From Paenibacillus sp. 1011MAR3C5 (lineage in GTDB: Bacteria; Bacillota; Bacilli; Paenibacillales; Paenibacillaceae): DNA of 64,000 nucleotides. The stretch spans positions 1 to 64,000 of the forward strand of contig NZ_QZCF01000006.1 in NCBI RefSeq assembly GCF_003591485.1, given 5' to 3'. Below the pieces are notes generated by a model. The model was not told the origin of the DNA. It was given only the letters and a program-made list of their open reading frames with translations, and did not search any database. This document shows positions 18,391 to 26,291 of this stretch, piece after piece (the stretch's first letter is position 1; every line of letters begins with the position of its first letter). Made by a program: the position numbers and the translations under genes.

Positions 18391-19323
18391 ATGAAAAGGT
18401 TTTTTACCAAAAAAGTATTGCTTATGACGACGGTGCTTTCGCTAGCAGTTAGCGCAGGCTCGATCGCGTATTCCGCTACGACGCTCAAAAAAATTACCGC
18501 AAATCAAAACTATGCCATTGGCATTGAAGTTGGCGGCAAAAAAGTGGATCTGAGCATGGACGGCAAAAAGCTGTACCCCATCACCTACGAAGGCCGTACC
18601 TACGTCCCGGCGCGTATCGTCGCCGATTCGCTAGGCGCCAATGTCCAATGGGACGAGAAACGCCAGGTCGTCGTCATCACACCTGAAGGACAGACACCGC
18701 CGAAGATTGATACGGGCTCTTCTAGCACGACTGCCCCAGGCGGATCGGCTGCAAACTCCGGCAACAAAGGCACGATCAATGATCCGATTAAATTCAATAC
18801 AGCGTTTACGTATAAAGAGCTCATTAACTACAAGCCAGAGGAGTACGACACCAGCTCCGCCGACATCACGGTAACCGTCAAGAAGGCTGTAGCGATTACG
18901 CGAGACCAAATCGTCGATTACGGCTTCCAGCGTCCGGAAGAGGACCCCGACCTGGAATACAAGCTGGTCACCCTTAACGTGAATGTCAAAAATGCGACAA
19001 TGAAAAGCAGCGGAAAAAGCAGCAGCATCGGCTACATGTACCTCTCCAGCTTCAGACCTTATATCTGGGGGGCACAAACAGCGGATGGAGCTTACGTCAT
19101 CGGCGGCACGGACTACGGCTTCGACGGTTCAATGAGCGTTGCGGTCAATGAGGCGCTGCCGGACTTTCCGAAGGTGACACCTTCGACCAAAGGCAGCTCA
19201 TACGAAGTGACTGGGAACGTTATTCTTCCCGTTATTAAAGGCCAAGAGAATTACCTGGTCATCAACAAAAGCGACTCTACTTTGGAGAATAATGATCGTA
19301 AAATCTACTTCAAGCTTCAATAA
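18391..19323 (+). CDS. Secreted protein with copper amine oxidase N-terminal (stalk) domain
   Basis: A 310-residue exported protein. A signal peptide (KRFFTKKVLLMTTVLSLAVS..., cleavage near AYSA, about residue 28) is followed by one stalk domain (about 40-105) with the hallmark PITYEGRTYVPARIVAD and VQWDEKRQVVVI. A Ser/Thr/Gly linker (about 110-130) leads to a C-terminal beta-rich domain of unknown type. Stalk domains are common on the surface of Paenibacillus and related genera and usually act as non-catalytic anchoring or dimer modules. The ATG at 18391 follows AGAGGAG. Function beyond surface location is not known. Confidence 0.85.
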   Translation: MKRFFTKKVLLMTTVLSLAVSAGSIAYSATTLKKITANQNYAIGIEVGGKKVDLSMDGKKLYPITYEGRTYVPARIVADSLGANVQWDEKRQVVVITPEGQTPPKIDTGSSSTTAPGGSAANSGNKGTINDPIKFNTAFTYKELINYKPEEYDTSSADITVTVKKAVAITRDQIVDYGFQRPEEDPDLEYKLVTLNVNVKNATMKSSGKSSSIGYMYLSSFRPYIWGAQTADGAYVIGGTDYGFDGSMSVAVNEALPDFPKVTPSTKGSSYEVTGNVILPVIKGQENYLVINKSDSTLENNDRKIYFKLQ

Positions 19324-19331
19324 AATAGACC

Positions 19332-19375
19332 AAAAAAAGAACGAAGCAGCGATTTCACGCTGCTTCGTTCTTTTT
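19332..19375. terminator. Bidirectional terminator between the stalk-domain gene and speE
   Basis: A perfect 13-bp stem (19339-19351 with 19358-19370) flanked by A-run and T-run on both strands serves the two converging genes. Confidence 0.92.
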
Positions 19376-19402
19376 GCTAGCCGCATTGCTGCTGGCTTCG
19401 TC

Positions 19403-20230
19403 TTACTTCACCAAATCCTCAACGAATTTAGGAAGGACGAACGCCGCCTTATGCAAGCGTGCCGAATAATATTTGGTGTCCAGCTCCGGAATGGACGACT
19501 CGTCCACTTGAAGCGGATCATGCTTTTTGCTGCCCATTGTGAATGTCCATAGACCGGACGGGTAAGTAGGAATGTTCGCGCCGTACACGCGTACGATTGG
19601 GAATACTTCCTTTACATCGCGGTTTACGCTTTGGATTAGATCGGCTTTGAACCAAGGGTTGTCCGTCTGTGCGACGAAGATACCGTCTTCCTTCAGCGCT
19701 TCGTAGATGCCCTGGTAGAAGCCGCGCGTGAACAGGTTCGCCGCTGGGCCTACCGGCTCCGTGGAATCGACCATGATAACATCATAAGTGTTCTTATGAT
19801 CATGGATATGCATGAAGCCGTCATTGACAAGCACCTCTACGCGAGGGTTGTCGAGCTCACCTGCGATTGTCGGCAGGTATTTCTTCGAATACTCGATTAC
19901 TTTGCCGTCGATGTCAACCAGAACCGCTTTTTTCACCTTCGGATGCTTCATCACTTCACGGATGACGCCGCCATCGCCGCCGCCTACAACAAGCACGTTC
20001 TCAGGGTTAGGATGTGTGAAGAGAACCGGATGTGCCACCATCTCATGGTAGACGAATTCATCCTTGACCGTGGTCATAACCATGCCGTCGAGTACGAGCA
20101 TCGTGCCGAACTCTTCCGTCTCGATCATATCCAATTGTTGAAATTCCGTTTGTTCGTGTACGTAGCTTTTAGTTATCTTCGCCGTAATGCCGAAGTTTTC
20201 AGTTTGTTTCTCGGTGTACCACAATTCCAT
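19403..20230 (-). CDS. speE: Polyamine aminopropyltransferase (spermidine synthase)
   Basis: Transfers aminopropyl from decarboxylated S-adenosylmethionine to putrescine. The 275-residue protein has the N-terminal beta domain ([16 protein letters not shown]), the gate sequence ELWYTEKQ and the SAM-type Rossmann core with [16 protein letters not shown]. Next comes the catalytic [10 protein letters not shown] stretch. B. subtilis keeps speE near the PBP gene ywhE/pbpG and ywhD, and homologues of both occur in this window. SpeB is not adjacent. The ribosome site is GAAGGGA. Confidence 0.96.
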   Translation of the reverse strand: MELWYTEKQTENFGITAKITKSYVHEQTEFQQLDMIETEEFGTMLVLDGMVMTTVKDEFVYHEMVAHPVLFTHPNPENVLVVGGGDGGVIREVMKHPKVKKAVLVDIDGKVIEYSKKYLPTIAGELDNPRVEVLVNDGFMHIHDHKNTYDVIMVDSTEPVGPAANLFTRGFYQGIYEALKEDGIFVAQTDNPWFKADLIQSVNRDVKEVFPIVRVYGANIPTYPSGLWTFTMGSKKHDPLQVDESSIPELDTKYYSARLHKAAFVLPKFVEDLVK

Positions 20231-20338
20231 GAGATTGATCCCTTCTTTCCGTCAATGGTTCATCCTGTATTATAGTATTTCAAGCCAAAAAAGCAACCTT
20301 TTGAACCGTCCTGCACAAAAAATTCATGAAATCCTTCG

Positions 20339-21583
20339 CTATCCGCTTACAGACGCTTGGTTTGATGCGCTTTTCGCCCGATTAAGCCCGAACAAGAGCA
20401 CAACTGCCGCCAGAGTAAAGATGGCACAAGTCAAGTATACATTGCGATAGCCGAAAGCATCCGCGATGAGCCCGAACAACACAAAGCCCAGCATATTGCC
20501 CACCTTGTTTGAATTGGAATACAAGTTCGTTGCGGTCCCCGGCATCTCTGGCAGGAAGTCCTGGAAATAGGTAATCGCGATCCCCGATGTGATGGAGATG
20601 TAAGCTGCGCTCAGGATTTGCACGGAAAAGATATGCCAGGTCGCATTGGCGAAAAATAGCAAGCAGAAATAGACGAGAGCCAGTACCGCACCAAGGCGAA
20701 TAAGCCGGTCGCTCTTCATTCTCGTCGCCATATAGCCGAAGCCCAGCATGAACGGAATTTCGAAGATCGGCGGAATGCTGAAGATGATGCCGATATCCTC
20801 CTTGCCTCCGCCCAGTACCTTCGTTACGAATTGCGCCATATTCATGGAACTGAGCGTGGTCGCCGCCGAGATAAACGTAAAGGCGACCAGGTTGATGAAG
20901 ATGGTCGGCTGAAACACGATTTTTTTGAGCGGAATATTAGCCTTCTCCGACTTCGCTCCGGCGGAATCCTTACGGCGATGCAAGAACAGCAGCGCAATGA
21001 TCGCTACGACCGCATTGCAAGTAGCGGCGACGACGAACAGTCCTGTGAAGCCCATAAATAGAAGGACATAAGAGGCAATCGCAGGCCCGACTGTCCAGGA
21101 CAGAGCAAAGATCGTCCGCAATATGTTCATGTACAGCGGCACCTGCTTGGCGGGCACATCGGACCTTGTGAGCGCCTCTCTTCCGATTGCGAATACTTGA
21201 GAGAATGTCGAGGACGCAATCCCGAGGAATACCGAAGAAAAAATGAGCAGCACATAATAATCGCGCGAATAGGCAAAGCCCAGATAACCGATGATGCCGG
21301 CCACCGAGCATAGAATCAGAATGAACTTACGGTCCGGCACGCGGTCGGACAGCTTCGCGATTCCTGTACTAAGGACAATGCCGCATAACGACGAGACCAG
21401 CATAAAGATGCCGAAGGTCGTATTGCTCATTCCCACTTCGTCAATGCCGAACAAAGAATTGAAGGGCAGGATGAAGGCATGGGATATGCCCAGAAAAATA
21501 TTGATGACCATAATAATCGGGAAACCTTGTATTCCCCATGCTGTCTTGGCATGCTGCTTGGTTGACACAATAAAGTTACTCAT
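20339..21583 (-). CDS. MFS transporter, sugar-efflux (SET) type
   Basis: A 414-residue polytopic membrane protein with about 12 hydrophobic segments. It has the MFS loop 2-3 signature (AKLSDRVPDRKFIL), a repeated LSDR-like loop in the second half, and overall resemblance to SetA/SetB sugar-efflux transporters. The substrate cannot be deduced. It lies upstream of speE on the same strand with a gap of about 110 bases that contains no clear terminator, so it may share transcripts with speE. It is divergent from the PBP gene. In 21584-21840 no convincing promoter for it was found. Confidence 0.8.
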   Translation of the reverse strand: MSNFIVSTKQHAKTAWGIQGFPIIMVINIFLGISHAFILPFNSLFGIDEVGMSNTTFGIFMLVSSLCGIVLSTGIAKLSDRVPDRKFILILCSVAGIIGYLGFAYSRDYYVLLIFSSVFLGIASSTFSQVFAIGREALTRSDVPAKQVPLYMNILRTIFALSWTVGPAIASYVLLFMGFTGLFVVAATCNAVVAIIALLFLHRRKDSAGAKSEKANIPLKKIVFQPTIFINLVAFTFISAATTLSSMNMAQFVTKVLGGGKEDIGIIFSIPPIFEIPFMLGFGYMATRMKSDRLIRLGAVLALVYFCLLFFANATWHIFSVQILSAAYISITSGIAITYFQDFLPEMPGTATNLYSNSNKVGNMLGFVLFGLIADAFGYRNVYLTCAIFTLAAVVLLFGLNRAKSASNQASVSG

Positions 21584-21839
21584 CCTACCATCCCCGTATT
21601 TTTCTATATCTATAGGAACAGCCCGCCTTTATTCACCGTTAGTCAAAAGCAAGTGACGGCCTGCTGCCGTCGGTACGGTGAGGCTGGCCGCAGTATTTCT
21701 TTCTCTCCCCTATTCTCAGCTTCCGTGCCGATCAGACCGTTATTCTCAACATACTCGCATAAAGACTGTCAGAGTTCAAGATAATAATGTGTTTATAACC
21801 AGATTGAACCAAACAATTATTCGACATCTCTAGATAAGT

Positions 21840-21869
21840 GAATAGCCGATTCCGCATTTTTCCATACTA
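21840..21869 (+). promoter_or_regulatory. Sigma-G-type (forespore) promoter of the class A PBP gene
   Basis: GAATA (21840-21844), exactly 18 bases, then CATACTA (21863-21869). This matches the sigma-G consensus GHATR-N18-CATXHTA at every specified position. The predicted start is about 30 bases before the ATG. No comparable sigma-A promoter was seen. Confidence 0.75.
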
Positions 21870-21907
21870 AAGAATAGATCAGCAACACGCGGAAGGGAGT
21901 CGGCAGC

Positions 21908-24040
21908 ATGAACAAATGGATACCCCCGTTCTTCAGACGGAAAAGCTTGGTCAAACGCCGCTTGGCCTTTCCTTATATCTCTGAGCGGTTTCTTCCATAT
22001 ATCCTCAAGCTGCGGAAGTGGCTTCGGCGTTCGGCCATCGCTCTGGCAGCTGTTGCCGTCCTGATGGCGGGGCTCTATCTGTATCTGCGTTCGCAGGCGC
22101 TGCCCGTTTCGAAGATCAGCCAGACCTCGCAGATGCTTGACATACAGGGTCACACTATCGATACCTTTCATGCCGGTGAGAATCGGCGTTCCGTCTCCTT
22201 AACCGATATTAATCACTATGTGGTGGATGCCACCCTTGCGATTGAGGACCGGAGATTCTATGATCACGCCGGATTCGACCTGAAGGGCATGGCCCGCGCG
22301 GTCGTCGTGAACGTGCAGAGCATGTCGACGAAGCAGGGAGCCAGTACTCTAACCCAGCAGCTAGCGCGCAATCTCTATCTCAGCCATGAAAGAACCTGGC
22401 AGCGCAAGCTTAAGGAGGCTATGTATACCGCCCAGCTAGAGATGAACTATAGCAAAGACGATATTCTTGGCATGTATTTGAATCAGATTTATTACGGACA
22501 CGGCTCGTATGGGATCGAAGCGGCCGCCATGATGTATTTCGACAAGCATGCTTCCGAGCTGTCGCTCGCCGAAAGCGCCATGCTGGCGGGTATTCCGAAA
22601 GGACCCAAATATTATTCTCCCTATTTAAATATGAAGAACGCCAAAGACCGTCAATATATCATCCTAGAAGCCATGAAAGAAGGCGGTTCGATTACAGAAG
22701 ACCAGGCTCAGGCAGCTTATGCGGAGATACTGAAATTTCAGCCGCTAGGCGCGATGCAGCAGGAGGGCTTCGCCCCTTACTTCCGGGACTACATTCGTTA
22801 TCTGGCGGTGGAGCAGATCGGTATCGATTCCTCCCTGCTGAATGAAGGCGGCATTACGATCTATACGACGCTTGATCAAGAAGCACAGGCAGCGGCGGAA
22901 GAGTCGATCAAGCAGATTATGCCGTCGGGTTCGGAGCAGCAAGCAGCGCTGATCGCCATCGACCCGCGCACCGGCTATATCAAGGCGATGGTCGGAGGCA
23001 GGGATTATGCAAAAAATCAATACAACCGCGTGTTTGCCAGCACGCGACAGCCAGGCTCCGCCTTCAAGCCCTTCCTATACTTGTCAGCCCTGCAGAGCGG
23101 CTTCATGTCGCCTGTTACGCGCTTCAAGAGTGAGCCTACGGTATTCAGCTACGATGAAGGCCGCAAAACATATGAGCCTCATAATTATGGCGACAAGTAC
23201 GCTGAGGATTATATCGACATGCGTACCGCGATCAGCGGCTCCGACAACATTTATGCCGTCAATACCATTATGACGGTTGGAGCGGATAAGGTGATCGAGA
23301 CCGCACGGAAGCTTGGCGTACGCAGCCGCATGCAGACCGTACCTTCGCTGGCGCTGGGAACGTTTCCGGTAAGTCCGTTCGAGATGGCCTCCGCCTACGG
23401 CGTTTTCGCCAATGCAGGGCTTCGGGTGGATCCAGTCGCTATCCTGCGTATTGTAGACCGCAAAGGGAACGTATTATATGAAGCGAAGCCCAAGGAGGAG
23501 CAGGTCATTACGGCTGCGGAAGCTTATGTCATGACGAGCCTGCTCGAGAGTGTCTTCGACGACGGCGGTACGGCGCACCGGGTGGCGGCGACGATCAAGC
23601 GCCCTATTGCCGGCAAAACAGGAACCACGGCCACTGACGCATGGCTCGTAGGCTATACGCCTGAGCTGGCGGCTGCTGTCTGGGTTGGCTATGACAAGGA
23701 CCGCAAGCTGACGGTCGCCGAGGCGCACCGGGCGGCTCCGATCTTTGCCCGGTTCATTGAAGGCACGCTATCCGCCGTGCCTCCGAAGTACTTCCGCGTG
23801 CCGGAAGGCGTCGTGAACGTCCTCATCGATCCGGCATCCGGCAAGCTTGCGGCGGCGACTTGTCCGAATCGCCGACTGGAGTCGTTCCTGGCCGGTACGG
23901 AGCCGACAGAGGTGTGCGGCTCTCCCGTGGATGCCGGCAATGGCGGAGAGCATGGAGAGGGCCAAGGCGGAACCCGCAACGGCAAGATGCAAAAGCCTCG
24001 CTCGTGGTGGAATGATCTGAAGCGGTGGTGGACCGACTAG
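21908..24040 (+). CDS. pbpG: Class A penicillin-binding protein (PBP1A family, PbpG-like)
   Basis: A bifunctional glycan polymerase and transpeptidase of 710 residues anchored by one N-terminal membrane segment (about 42-62). The GT51 domain shows AIEDRRFYDHAG and QGASTLTQQLARNL. The transpeptidase domain has the SAFK catalytic Ser (about 384), the SGSDN motif and KTGT. The C-terminal tail is Gly/Glu-rich and basic. Position close to speE and the sigma-G-type promoter upstream fit B. subtilis PbpG (YwhE), a forespore PBP that helps make the germ-cell wall. The ribosome site is GAAGGGAG. Confidence 0.92.
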   Translation: MNKWIPPFFRRKSLVKRRLAFPYISERFLPYILKLRKWLRRSAIALAAVAVLMAGLYLYLRSQALPVSKISQTSQMLDIQGHTIDTFHAGENRRSVSLTDINHYVVDATLAIEDRRFYDHAGFDLKGMARAVVVNVQSMSTKQGASTLTQQLARNLYLSHERTWQRKLKEAMYTAQLEMNYSKDDILGMYLNQIYYGHGSYGIEAAAMMYFDKHASELSLAESAMLAGIPKGPKYYSPYLNMKNAKDRQYIILEAMKEGGSITEDQAQAAYAEILKFQPLGAMQQEGFAPYFRDYIRYLAVEQIGIDSSLLNEGGITIYTTLDQEAQAAAEESIKQIMPSGSEQQAALIAIDPRTGYIKAMVGGRDYAKNQYNRVFASTRQPGSAFKPFLYLSALQSGFMSPVTRFKSEPTVFSYDEGRKTYEPHNYGDKYAEDYIDMRTAISGSDNIYAVNTIMTVGADKVIETARKLGVRSRMQTVPSLALGTFPVSPFEMASAYGVFANAGLRVDPVAILRIVDRKGNVLYEAKPKEEQVITAAEAYVMTSLLESVFDDGGTAHRVAATIKRPIAGKTGTTATDAWLVGYTPELAAAVWVGYDKDRKLTVAEAHRAAPIFARFIEGTLSAVPPKYFRVPEGVVNVLIDPASGKLAAATCPNRRLESFLAGTEPTEVCGSPVDAGNGGEHGEGQGGTRNGKMQKPRSWWNDLKRWWTD

Positions 24041-24050
24041 CGTAATCGGC

Positions 24051-24089
24051 AAGACGGCCTGCAGGATAGTTCTGCAGGCCGTCTTTTAT
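24051..24089 (+). terminator. Terminator after the PBP gene
   Basis: A 14-bp perfect stem (24051-24064 with 24072-24085), 7-base loop and TTTTAT. Confidence 0.92.
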
Positions 24090-24363
24090 ATGCTGAGTAT
24101 GTGACAGAGCGATTAACGTTTCCTCGCAACACTAATCCTCATTTTCGCCGACTTCGCACAATTAGCGTTTCCTCACAGTTTTATTTGCCCCTTTTGCAAA
24201 TCCACAAGATTGTCTCTATGCAGCGCTAACTCCCCATTATCACATCTGACACAAACTTGCCCCTTGCCAGCTTCAAAAATCTCCGTATTGCTCCTTATTG
24301 CTCAGCTTTTCATTTCTCCAACGTGCTTTTATGTCTATTTTATGTGCAAAAAGTGAATTTTCT
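24090..24363. other. Non-coding stretch with a short near-repeat
   Basis: No gene is apparent. ATTAACGTTTCCTCGCA (24112) and ATTAGCGTTTCCTCACA (24161) form a near-direct repeat 49 bases apart. The rest is AT-rich sequence leading to the next promoter. Confidence 0.5.
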
Positions 24364-24393
24364 TTGAACAAACGACATAATATGTGGTATAGT
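24364..24393 (+). promoter_or_regulatory. Promoter of a small membrane protein gene
   Basis: TTGAAC (24364-24369), 18 bases, TATAGT (24388-24393), about 45 bases before the ATG at 24438. Confidence 0.75.
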
Positions 24394-24437
24394 ATGGATA
24401 AGAAAGCACTTTCATTCTCAAATTAGGAGTGTTTGAT

Positions 24438-24740
24438 ATGACTACAAAAACGGCAACGATCAGCCAGCTTGGCCCAACGAAATCCGACGTGAAGCGTCTC
24501 GTCAATGTGATGACTGCGATAGCTTGGGGTGTTCTCGGCATCGGCTTCCTCTTATGCCTCATTAACTTAAGTCATTTCAGCGATAAAAATATCGGCCTCA
24601 TGGTCGGAATCGGATTTCTCGTAGGCAGTGTTCACATTTATGTAATTGGTACGGCGATTGGTCTCGTTCATGCGAGACTGAACAGCAACAACAATCAATC
24701 AGAGTCGGCCACATCCGGATTATCCGACAAGGAACATTAA
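24438..24740 (+). CDS. Small membrane protein of unknown function
   Basis: A 100-residue protein with two clear hydrophobic helices (about residues 27-45 and 56-78), a polar N-terminus and a Ser/Asn/Gln-rich C-terminal tail. It does not match a family I recognise. The ATG at 24438 has AGGAG 8 bases upstream; an ATG three codons earlier overlaps the site. With its own promoter and terminator it is a single-gene unit and is certainly expressed as an independent transcript. No functional clue comes from its neighbours (a PBP and quinol oxidase). Confidence 0.75.
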   Translation: MTTKTATISQLGPTKSDVKRLVNVMTAIAWGVLGIGFLLCLINLSHFSDKNIGLMVGIGFLVGSVHIYVIGTAIGLVHARLNSNNNQSESATSGLSDKEH

Positions 24741-24760
24741 CGGCATCGGCGACAGTCCAA

Positions 24761-24803
24761 GCCCGCCCGCTTCTTTATTAATAAGAAGCGGGCGGGCTTT
24801 TTT
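24761..24803 (+). terminator. Terminator after the small membrane protein gene
   Basis: A 15-bp GC-rich stem (24761-24775 with 24783-24797) followed by TTTTTT. Confidence 0.95.
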
Positions 24804-25065
24804 CATGCTCACATTTCCCTCTTCAAAATCCCTATAAGCGCATAGGGATAGGCCATGTAATTTTCCTAGAAATGACTGTTTATTGGGCTATTTTCAACCA
24901 TATGTCTAACTCGTGAATAATATATGGCGGAAAAAAGTCGAATTGTTTACGTAATTGTTAACCCTACAGCCACAGCGTTTCGAATCTGCTATGTTAGTCG
25001 TAAGCTATTTTAAGAGCTTGCGGACGAAGCAAGTCGACTGTGAGTATTCCAGCATGTGCTTTGGT

Positions 25066-25262
25066 TCACAAACCTTAAGTCATGCTTTCAAAGCGCATAA
25101 GCTTTGCCTCACAAACCTAAGCGAACGCTTCCGTAGCTAGGTTTGTTCACAAGCCATGCATTCGCTTTTGGCTTTATGCTTCACAAACCTAAGCGAACGC
25201 TTCCGTAGCTAGGTTTGTTCACAAGCCATGCATTCGCTTTTGGCTTTATGCTTCACAAACCT
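25066..25262. repeat. Exact 72-bp tandem duplication upstream of qoxA
   Basis: Two identical 72-bp units (25109-25180 and 25181-25252) are followed by a third partial copy (TCACAAACCT at 25253). The same decamer occurs once more at 25066. Each unit contains CAAACCTA...TAGGTTTG inverted arms and an AAGCG-AA-CGCTT hairpin. The array ends two bases before the qoxA ribosome site. The rest of 24804-25065 shows no gene; TTGTTTACGTAATTGTTAAC at about 24945 could be a regulator site, but no clean promoter was identified. Confidence 0.9.
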
Positions 25263-25278
25263 TTAAGGAGTTGGAACC

Positions 25279-26262
25279 GTGATGAGACGTAATTATCGAA
25301 TGCTGACAGCAGGGCTCTTCCTAGCGATGGTCTTCCTGCTCTCAGGCTGCAGCGAGCAGTACATCGTGCTCGATCCGAAAGGGCCGATCGGGCAATCACA
25401 GAAGGACTTGATTATCATATCAACCGTTCTGTGCGCAGTCATTATTATCCCGGTGCTTGTCATGACGGCTGTTATCGTATGGCGCTACCGCGACCGCCCA
25501 GGCAGCAAAGCGAAATACAAGCCGAATTGGGAGCACAACACGAAGCTGGAAGTGACATGGTGGAGCATTCCGATCGTGATCATCATTATCCTTGCGGCCG
25601 TAACGATCAACTATACTTACAAGTTGGAGCCGTCCCGGGCAATCGCGTCCGAAAAGGCGCCGATTACGATACAAGTAACCTCGATGGATTGGAAGTGGCT
25701 GTTCAAGTATCCGGATGAGGATATCGCGACAGTCAACTATGTGAAGTTCCCGGAAGACGTGCCGGTCCGCTTCCAGCTGACATCCGACACGGCGATGAAC
25801 TCCTTCTGGATTCCGCAGCTTGGCGGCCAGCTCTACTCCATGTCCGGCATGGCCATGACGCTGTATCTGCAAGCCGATGAACTGGGAAGCTACTACGGCT
25901 CGGGCGCCAACTTCAACGGCAAGGATTTTGCCCAGATGACCTTCAAGGCCGATGCCGTCTCCCAAGAGGAGTACGATGCTTGGATTCAGGAAGTGAAGAA
26001 AGACGCTCCTGCCCTGACCTTGGACGGCTATAAGGAATTGCAAAAGCCGGGCCGCTCTGACGTGCAGCAGTTCTCCAGCTTCCCTGAAGGACTGTTCGAG
26101 CAAATCGTAACGCAATATGTCGAAGAAGGCAGCAGCGGCGCGCACTCGCATCATGGCGCAAGCTCGGACACTTCGAAGAATGAAGCAAGCAGCAAGAACA
26201 ACGATAGCGAGACCGAAACGGCCGACGCATCAGATCAACACAACGGACATGCGGGCCATTAA
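25279..26262 (+). CDS. qoxA: Cytochrome aa3-type quinol oxidase subunit II
   Basis: Subunit II of a haem-copper menaquinol oxidase that pumps protons across the membrane. The 327-residue product is a predicted lipoprotein (lipobox LLSGC, about residue 24). Two transmembrane helices (about 43-68 and 90-112) precede a cupredoxin domain on the outside. The usual CuA ligand Cys residues are absent (GANFNGKDFAQM), so it takes electrons from quinol, not cytochrome c. The C-terminal 45 residues are rich in His, Ser, Asn and Asp. AAGGAG is 8 bases before the GTG at 25279 and 11 before an ATG at 25282; either may be used. First gene of qoxABCD. Confidence 0.92.
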   Translation: MMRRNYRMLTAGLFLAMVFLLSGCSEQYIVLDPKGPIGQSQKDLIIISTVLCAVIIIPVLVMTAVIVWRYRDRPGSKAKYKPNWEHNTKLEVTWWSIPIVIIIILAAVTINYTYKLEPSRAIASEKAPITIQVTSMDWKWLFKYPDEDIATVNYVKFPEDVPVRFQLTSDTAMNSFWIPQLGGQLYSMSGMAMTLYLQADELGSYYGSGANFNGKDFAQMTFKADAVSQEEYDAWIQEVKKDAPALTLDGYKELQKPGRSDVQQFSSFPEGLFEQIVTQYVEEGSSGAHSHHGASSDTSKNEASSKNNDSETETADASDQHNGHAGH

Positions 26263-26291
26263 CGTACCGTTATCGAAAGGAGAACTAGCTC

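Noticed and set aside
24804..25065. Rex- or ResD-type operator near TTGTTTACGTAATTGTTAAC upstream of qoxA
   Set aside because: The half sites are direct rather than inverted and do not match a consensus I can state with confidence.
24955..25140. 61-codon frame in the qoxA upstream region
   Set aside because: It runs into the tandem repeat, has no ribosome site and shows no family-like sequence.
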